Shown here piece by piece: positions 57,594 to 64,000 of a stretch of 64,000 nucleotides of DNA. The DNA is taken from the NCBI GenBank assembly GCA_018105865.1, contig CM030843.1, forward strand, positions 366,001 to 430,000, in the 5' to 3' direction. Positions within the stretch are counted from its first letter, which is position 1, and every line of letters begins with the position of its first letter. The notes beneath the pieces are model-generated. The model did no database searches. It was given only the letters and a program-made list of their open reading frames with translations, and had not been told where the DNA came from. The position numbers and the translations under genes are program-made. Origin of the DNA: Metaphire vulgaris. Taxonomy: Eukaryota; Annelida; Clitellata; Crassiclitellata; Megascolecidae.

Positions 57594-60500
57594 GTGAGTG
57601 ATGTTTTGATATTTTGTCTTTGGGTGAAAATTCCAGTTGATTTAGGATTTTTTGGACATTTGCTCTGTGGTTGGATTTGAACCGGGGACTGTGAGTTAAC
57701 TTGGTATGTGGCTCTTTGGTTCCTGTTCTTTGGCTGTGTTGGTATCTGTCTTTTGTTTCACAGACCCTTTGTAATGATCTTGGCTGCTTGATTGTGTAAC
57801 GGTTAGTGCAGTTGATTGCAGGCGTAGAAGTCACGGGTAAAACCCAAGCCAGGAGCAACATATACATGAATGTCCATAATACCCTCATTAGTTAAGTATA
57901 TAGTAAATAGTTAAGCTTGTTAATATAATTTTATATATATATATAATCATATAGATATTATAGATATATAAAGTATGTGTAGTAACATTAATCTATTGAA
58001 TTAGTTTTGATTTGTATTATTCATAGCAAACATTTCTTCATGTAATTAGATAGCTTAGGTGTGTCTTTTATCAGAAGCATTTGGCTTGAAGCTGTGAGAA
58101 TAGACAGACATGTAATTGTGGCATTTGAGAGAGTCCATCGTCTGGTTTTGTTCCTGCGATCATCGATAAATGCTAATCAGAGAAAGGAATGGATGGATGG
58201 ATGAATGGGAAAGAGGTTTATCTGAGGGTTTTCTTGATGTGTTGGTTTTGTATTAATCGTGTCTTCATTAGTGTGTCCGCTTGTGTTTCTCCGTTATTGA
58301 TTAATAATCGAATCTCTGGAATTTCAATTCAAATCGGAACCTTTGTATGACATTCAGAATGATGTGGAGGTTGATGATGAATATTGTGGAGATATTGAAT
58401 CTAACAGTCCAATTGAAGGAAACATTGCCATTCATCCTCTCCAAGCATTTCCTCTTCCCATCAATGTAGCAACCTCACTCTCGTCCTCTGAGGTCAATGG
58501 TCTCTTGGTTCTGTATATTGGAGGCAGTGATGGTCGGCTTCTAAAGGTACGTTCTGTATTAGAAGAATTTTCCTATTTATTTCTGCTTTATGTGACTGAA
58601 ATCTTATGCAAAATGTTACCATAATGTTCAAAGTTTGATCTCTGATCTCCGTTCAGTTTGCCATGAAGCATTTCATGTATTTATTTTGCATTTTATCTGT
58701 TATGTTAATGTACTGACAGGTCATATTCTACATAGAATCAACTGTTGAAGTGTTTGCAGTGTCCTCTCCATTTAATTCCTTTTGCTTTCAAGTTCGTATT
58801 GCAGATTATGTGTAGCTGAAAACTCCAACATCTTGCAGTGTGTGGCTGGTAAATGCTTTTTTCAGGCAACTTTCAGCAGCCCCAGAAATGATCAGCTGCC
58901 ATTTGACTGGGTTGCCACCCCAACTAAAGTTTTACGACCAATCAAGACGATTATCGTGGATGCCTCGGACAATCTGTATTTACTTACTGATAAACATGTG
59001 AGTTACTCAGTTGTAGCCATGGGTATTTAGGCTTAGCTGTTATTTTTTTAACAGGGCTGAAGGTTGTTTACGCTTTCTTTTAGAGGTTTTGAACGTGATT
59101 GCTTTATCTTGCTCTGTTCTGTTTGGCTCAGGGCTGCAGCTCAAAACAACATATGGTGTGATAATTGCTAGGCTGGCTGACTGACTGGCTGACTTAATGA
59201 CTTACTGATGTGACAATTGTTCTAATGGCTCGGTTATACAACCAGCCAATAGCCAGTTTACTTGTTAAGCGTAATTATTTTGGAGGATACAGTTGGGGAC
59301 AGTTTTTTTTCTCTTAAAATCCTAAGAATATCTGTACATGGTGTTGATGGTTCTTTTGAAAGTTGTGTAGGGTACCAGCGTATGATTGTTCAAAGGCCCA
59401 CAGCTGTGACCAATGTGTACGGGATCCTCACTGTGGATGGTGCATGACGAGGCCAAGGTACACGGTGTCTCTGCACTTCCATAAATTCCTTTATTCCATT
59501 CTTCTTACTTAAATGTTTATTTAGTGTTTTTAAATCTAGTTTTTGGAAATAATTGTTATTGTGTTGTGATAGTAATCGCCTTGTATGGCCTACCGTACCT
59601 TACAAGGCACTCCACACTCAAATAGAAGGAAATAAAGGAAGAGGAACACCCAGGAAAGGGTGGATGGACAACATCAGAGAAAATACGAGCATGAAAAGAA
59701 TTTCAATTGTAGAAGGAAGACGATTAGTAAAGATAGAACTTCTTGGAAACATTTTGTGTCCAGCTATTGCCACTAAGGAGTTGGCAGAAAGCAAAATGAT
59801 GATGATGATGACGATGTTGTTGTTGTTGATAATAAGGATGATGATGATGATGATGTTGATGATGATAGTTATCGCTTAAAGTGGCTTCTCTTATTACTTA
59901 CTTCTGAATGTCAAGATCTTTGTTGACTCTGTTGACTTTCGGCTGTTTTTTAATATCAAGGCACCATGATATCAAACGACTTTGCAGTTCCTTTGGTATG
60001 GCATTAGAGGAGTTTGATAGTAATTTGGAGAATTTAGGAGAGTTGATCTTTTTAGCTGTGCACACAAAAGCCAGTGTCCTCCTGTGAACAACATGGATGT
60101 ATGGCTTCACCGGTTGGACCAGTGTCCATTGGTGATGATGATTGATCCAGTTATGTTGCCTGTCAATCTCTTTAAGGAAACACCTGTGAGTATGTTTGCA
60201 CATTACTTGACAATTTAGTGTACTTAACATGACTTGTCTTTTTAAACATGTCATATGCCACATTTCTTGAATGGCTACTAGGAATTAGTGTTTTATATAT
60301 TTTTATAATCAAACCTGAATAATGTCAGAACCTTCCTGATGTTCTAGCAGTTCTGTTCCAAGTCATATTACTGCTGGATGTTCAAATCCATTATCTTTAT
60401 TATCATACAATATGAACAATCCTTGATACTGGGCTTTACTGATTGGAAACAGTTGCTGTCACTTGCTGGTGTTGCATATGTTGGTGCTGCTTGATTTTTG

Positions 60501-63500
60501 ACCTGCTTATTTTCACATTATTCCTGTTGTGACCTGTGATGGAGAGTTCTTTATCGAGATATAGATTGATGCTTAAGAAATTCAAACCTACAAAGACTTA
60601 GACTGAATATGTATATAAGAGGAAATTTCCATGTTCTTCTCAGCATAGTTTTAATTCAGTGAATAAGCATATAGAGTTCAAGTGGTTTGCATTTTCATAG
60701 CATGTGTCCTAGTCTTTGCTTGGTTGTTCATAAGTTCTGTGTGTCTGTGATGGTAGATGGTGGTCTATGTGAAGCACATACCTGAGCATGTACTGAGCAC
60801 GTCTTGCTCTTTGAAAGGTGAACATGGTTATACCAGCGATGCATTTGCTGCAAATGTCAGTTGGTCAGACGGTGGGCATTGGTTGGTGTCCTGCACTCCC
60901 CACTTCTCTCCTCCCCAGATGAATGGCTTAGGTGAGCGGACAGTTGGGATTGTAGTTGAAAGTTCTTATCTAGAGTTACAATAATTTCTCTGCAGTGTAT
61001 TATTAATAGCAATTAATGTCTTTTCAGTTTTTATGTCCAATCACCCTATAATGGCGTGTGTAGACTAAGTATGTTGTGGTATTTGTATATAGAAACATTG
61101 GATGTTGAAGTTTATTCTTTGACGTGTGATGTTTAATGTTTAGCCTGGATGAATCTGACTTTGATTGTGTCTCTGAGTGGACTTCAGTGGTTCAGAGGAA
61201 CACATGTGATCGCTTTCAATTGCAGTCAAATAAACGAGTGAGGTTTTTCTCTCTCATATTTTGTTGTTCACTTTTTGAAACTAGTTTATCGCTTGCATTC
61301 ATCATTTTGCTGTGGCTAATTTTAATCTTGATTTGACACAAGGTAATTAATTGTTGGACGATGCAAAAGGTAAAGCGTTTCTCTAAAGGTTTCACAGTTG
61401 GACCAGAATTCTCCAATCAGAGCACAGATCTCATTCCTTTGATTAAATCGTTTGTTATTTTTTTAATAGTTTCCCGCGTGTGTGTGTGTGTGTGTGTATG
61501 ACTTATAAGTAGACTTCATTATGTGATAAGTAAATGTTTGCTTATTAGGACCATTCTGGAAAGTGATGCTATATTTTTGTGACACATGCTGTAGCTTTTT
61601 TCTAAGCTCTAAGTGCCAGTGATGAAATTTTTAGAATCCCTTGTTTTATTTTTAATTTAAGGCTTCTTTTGTTACCTTCCTTAGCCATGTTGTGGTTACT
61701 TGTTTGATGGTGCTTTTTGATTGTAGTGGTGTTTATTGCATAGTAGTAACATATGTGAACCAGGGCTCAAGGCAATGTACGATTATTTTTCTTTTATGTA
61801 TTGTTTTCTACCTGTTTTTATGTTGTTTTCATGAGTTACCATTGAGAATGTTCTCTGCTGTGATTGTTTAGCTGCACAGTATGTGCTGAGTCATCGTTTC
61901 CATGCGTCTGGTGTTCAAGGAATCATTTTTGTCGTCATCGGTCGCAGCTAGACAGCTGTTCAGTCGGACACGAGGAAGATGTAAGAATTTTCATTTGCCA
62001 GAAGCTGTCTGGGTCAGTTGGTCATGCCTAGGCTTTTAATGCATTGACTTGTTTAGTATTTTTATTATTTCTTGATTCATTCTTTTCAAGTTAAATGTTC
62101 TTAGCTGGTTACGGATGTCTCCTAGGAATTATTTAGGAACTACAATTTTTTCTTGCATCTGGGTATAAGATTCAGGTTTATATATACTGCACTTCAGATG
62201 AATGGAAAAGTAGACTTTATGGGCAGATTGTTCGGGTTCATAGAGGCTGTTACAATGGTAGAGAGGCGTTTTGTGAATTAAAACGTACGTTTTATGGTAA
62301 TGCAGTGATTTGTAAATTATAAATTGAACGGATGGATTTTGTTTTGTGGTCTCTTAAGATGATTTTGTGCTTTTCCTTCTAAGATTGTGAATCAGTCGTC
62401 CATGTGCCCAAGAATACAGCTGGCCAATAGCAGTCGCTCTCTGCTGGTGACCGACTCGAAACACAAGAGAAGCATCCTGTTGACTGTTTACAACATTATG
62501 GTGAGCAATGTAGATGGATGGGAGGCATAGGATTCTTATGATGGAGAAGTTTAATGTGATTCTATTAACCCCTTGTCATAATAATTGATTTTGTCTTCAC
62601 AACAGTATCTGTTTATTGTCAGTTTAGAGATCGGCTCAAATTATGACATTAGCTCAAACAGGAATTGAATTAGTGACTGTGTGGGTCTGAAATCTGTTGC
62701 CTTACGAGAGAGGTGTAAACTCTTATAGAGGTTTGACTGTGCTATTCTTGGAAATCTCTATCTGGTTATGCCATTGTAATTACTCAAATGCAGTGTGTTA
62801 CACATTTACCTTTATTACTAGCTTTTGTCTGTTTGTGCTTTGGGCTGTGCTTATTTGTTTGTATATGATGTTAGTTATGTGTTCATTCATCTTGCTCTTC
62901 TTCCCCTGATTTGTATCTTGTGATTTCAGTATTTTAGAGATATTTTCTTATTTTAGCCATTCCATCGGGCAGGTGAGCTCAGGTGTCGACTTATATCCAC
63001 TCGTGGTAATCACAGCTACGCAAAGGCCACTGTGCAGGATCAGGTGGATGATGGTGGTCGTCATTCAAGACACTCTGTTGAATGTGGTTTCTTTAAAGTG
63101 GGTTTATCTGCATTTGTCTTTTTCTGTTTTCTACAGTACATGAATTTTGTTATTTTAATGAATTTTTGTAGCCTGAATATTGATAAGGTTTGAGGTCAAA
63201 GAGCATCTCATTGTCTTGTTTCCTAAATGGGGTTGAAAGTTTAAGACTGAATACTTTAAGTCAGCTTTTGCTTAATATTACTTTTAAATTATCAATATTC
63301 AAGCTGCATTTGTTAGAATCATTAACATTTTGAGATGAATATTATGCATGGAATGCCTAATGGTGCTACCTTCGGCTATTACAATGGTTTCTCTTTTTGA
63401 AGCACTTGGAATTGTTTTATGTAACTGAAATTTCTTTCAAATTTTTTTGGTGTTCATCTTACTTATCTGATTTTTAAAATATTTAACAGTTGGAATATCC

Positions 63501-64000
63501 AGAAGAAGTTGCTTCTAAACTTTTCCAACTTGATCTGGTTTGGGGTTTGAATTCTGAACATGCTTTTGATAATCCATTCTCACTTAAGGGTGAGTGCAAC
63601 TTGAGCTGTAATTATGTTAGGGTAATCCTGTCTGTTTGGGAATGCTCTTATGTTTTAAAAATATCCTGGAAGTTGCAATAAGTAATATTCTTGGTAGTCA
63701 ATGTAAAATTATTAGTAATATTCAACTGATTTCTTAAGTTTTTGACAGTTCCTATTTTCTTGATTATATTTTTGAGCCAGCGGCAGCAGGTGTCGCTTGA
63801 TTTCCAAAGATCTTAATGTCATAATCTATGTTTTTTCTGAAGCCAGCAGAAATTATATCTATTTTCTGATTCTTTCATTTCTAACAGTTGAAGTTTACAA
63901 GTGTCATCTGAAGGCTTCAAACTGCGGCCGATGTCTGCTGCTCGGTGAAGACTACGGCTGCCTTTGGTGCATGGACAGGTGCTTGCATCAGCTGGACTGC
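56541..64000 (+). CDS. Plexin (semaphorin receptor), N-terminal part, 12 exons, truncated by window end
   Basis: Single-pass receptor for semaphorins in axon guidance; only the ectodomain start is in the window. Signal peptide MKFCHRYTFGNLFITVVIAQ, then a Sema domain across exons 1 to 4 (YYVGAVDKIYQLSLDLK, TGPVCGAG, YIGGSDGRLLK, YLLTDKH), PSI 1 (CSKAHSCDQCVRDPHCGWC), IPT region, PSI 2 (CTVCAESSFPCVWC), CP-containing IPT, and PSI 3 (CGRCLLLGEDYGCLWC) running off the end. Phases add up through all 12 exons. Short introns (about 300-1,000 bp) are T/G-rich and nearly free of the microsatellites that fill the rest of the window. A semaphorin is excluded by three PSI/IPT alternations. Class A or B cannot be decided here. 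Confidence 0.93.
58358..58546 (+). CDS. Plexin exon 2: Sema domain, late blade
   Basis: 189 nt, phase 0, acceptor TATGACATTCAG (weak tract), donor AAG|GTACGT. Encodes DDEYCGDIESNSPIEG and LVLYIGGSDGRLLK, the plexin blade with FIGTSDGxLLK. Confidence 0.88.
58866..58997 (+). CDS. Plexin exon 3: Sema domain end
   Basis: 132 nt, phase 0, acceptor TGCTTTTTTCAG, donor CAT|GTGAGT. Ends NLYLLTDKH, equivalent to LYVMTEKQ of plexins. Confidence 0.88.
59363..59457 (+). CDS. Plexin exon 4: first PSI domain
   Basis: 95 nt, phase 0 to 2, acceptor TCTTTTGAAAG, donor CAAG|GTACAC. Encodes LCRVPAYDCSKAHSCDQCVR and DPHCGWCMTRP; CGWC is the PSI signature. Confidence 0.93.
60056..60185 (+). CDS. Plexin exon 5: end of PSI 1
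   Basis: 130 nt, phase 2 to 0, acceptor GATCTTTTTAG, donor CCT|GTGAGT. Encodes SCAHKSQCPP and LHRLDQCPLVMMIDP, the last PSI cysteines and the strand leading to the first IPT. Confidence 0.85.
60757..60931 (+). CDS. Plexin exon 6: IPT 1, first part
   Basis: 175 nt, phase 0 to 1, acceptor GTGATGGTAG, donor TTAG|GTGAGC. Encodes VYVKHIPEHVLSTSCSLKG and WLVSCTPHFSPP, with the paired cysteines of plexin IPT-like domains. Confidence 0.78.
61144..61237 (+). CDS. Plexin exon 7: IPT 1, end
   Basis: 94 nt, phase 1 to 2, acceptor TTTAATGTTTAG, donor ACGA|GTGAGG. Encodes AWMNLTLIVSL and HVIAFNCSQIN before the PSI 2 cysteine. Confidence 0.78.
61872..61980 (+). CDS. Plexin exon 8: second PSI domain
   Basis: 109 nt, phase 2 to 0, acceptor GATTGTTTAG, donor GAT|GTAAGA. 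Encodes DCTVCAESSFPCVWCSRNHF and CRH, a standard PSI cysteine pattern. Confidence 0.9.
62384..62500 (+). CDS. Plexin exon 9
   Basis: 117 nt, phase 0, acceptor TTTCCTTCTAAG, donor ATG|GTGAGC. Encodes SSMCPRIQLANSS and RSILLTVYNIM, the CPxI strand that follows PSI 2 in plexins. Confidence 0.85.
62957..63097 (+). CDS. Plexin exon 10: IPT 2
   Basis: 141 nt, phase 0, acceptor CTTATTTTAG, donor AAA|GTGGGT. Encodes PFHRAGELRCRLISTRG and SVECGFFK; two cysteines in IPT positions. Confidence 0.78.
63490..63589 (+). CDS. Plexin exon 11: IPT 2 end
   Basis: 100 nt, phase 0 to 1, acceptor ATATTTAACAG, donor AAGG|GTGAGT. Encodes LFQLDLVWGLNSEHAFDNPF, like the plexin VxWxxxxxLDNP strand. Confidence 0.83.
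63888..64000 (+). CDS. Plexin exon 12: third PSI domain (partial)
   Basis: Acceptor CATTTCTAACAG, phase 1, runs to the window end. Encodes VEVYKCHLKASNCGRCLLLG and YGCLWCMDRC. Confidence 0.92.

Noticed and set aside
59898..60263. 121-codon minus-strand frame
   Set aside because: Antisense shadow of plexin exon 5, which has splice sites and PSI cysteines on the plus strand.

Overview
The window is nuclear DNA from an invertebrate animal. It has spliced genes with GT-AG introns, families found only in animals (LAR-type receptor phosphatase, FoxD, Kv channel, plexin), dense microsatellites and many short inverted-repeat transposons. I cannot name the species. The marine-invertebrate flavour (many hAT-type MITEs, palindromic AGGCCT steps in AT-rich DNA) is only an impression. 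All exon models were read by eye from splice sites, reading phase and family knowledge. Within each gene the phases add up, so the models are internally consistent.

Layout. (1) 1-7,622: intergenic, no recognisable gene. (2) 7,623-24,274, minus strand: 24 exons of a LAR/PTPRD/PTPRS-type receptor tyrosine phosphatase (3 Ig, 4 fibronectin III, membrane-proximal region, transmembrane segment, active D1, altered D2). The signal-peptide exon was not found. (3) 24,275-34,592: repeat-rich spacer with nested transposons. (4) 34,593-38,397, minus: 11 exons of a complete FZR1/Cdh1-type APC/C activator with a C-box and WD40 repeats. (5) 39,636-42,861, minus: 3 exons of a Kv potassium channel with a Zn-type T1 domain and a strongly charge-depleted voltage sensor. 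(6) 42,862-49,307: repeat-rich spacer. (7) 49,308-50,604, minus: a FoxD gene with forkhead and terminal eh1 motif; its only plausible start ATG lies in another frame, across a CT dinucleotide tract. (8) 50,605-56,530: spacer with a possible plus-strand promoter. (9) 56,541-64,000, plus: the first 12 coding exons of a plexin (Sema, PSI, IPT, PSI, IPT, start of third PSI), cut by the window end.

The genes do not form an operon. LAR phosphatase, plexin, FoxD and a Kv channel are all typical of nervous-system development, and FZR1 is a cell-cycle and neuronal regulator, but I see no evidence of shared regulation. The most interesting protein-level observations are: the Kv channel that keeps its pore but has lost most voltage-sensing charges; the extra residue in the D2 phosphatase P-loop; the LAR ectodomain lacking FN4-7 and the furin site; the missing Ile-Arg tail of FZR1; and the frame break in FoxD. 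At DNA level the window holds several MITE families with exact 8-bp target duplications, including one nested pair. The FZR1 and plexin genes stand out as T/G-rich on the coding strand and poor in microsatellites.
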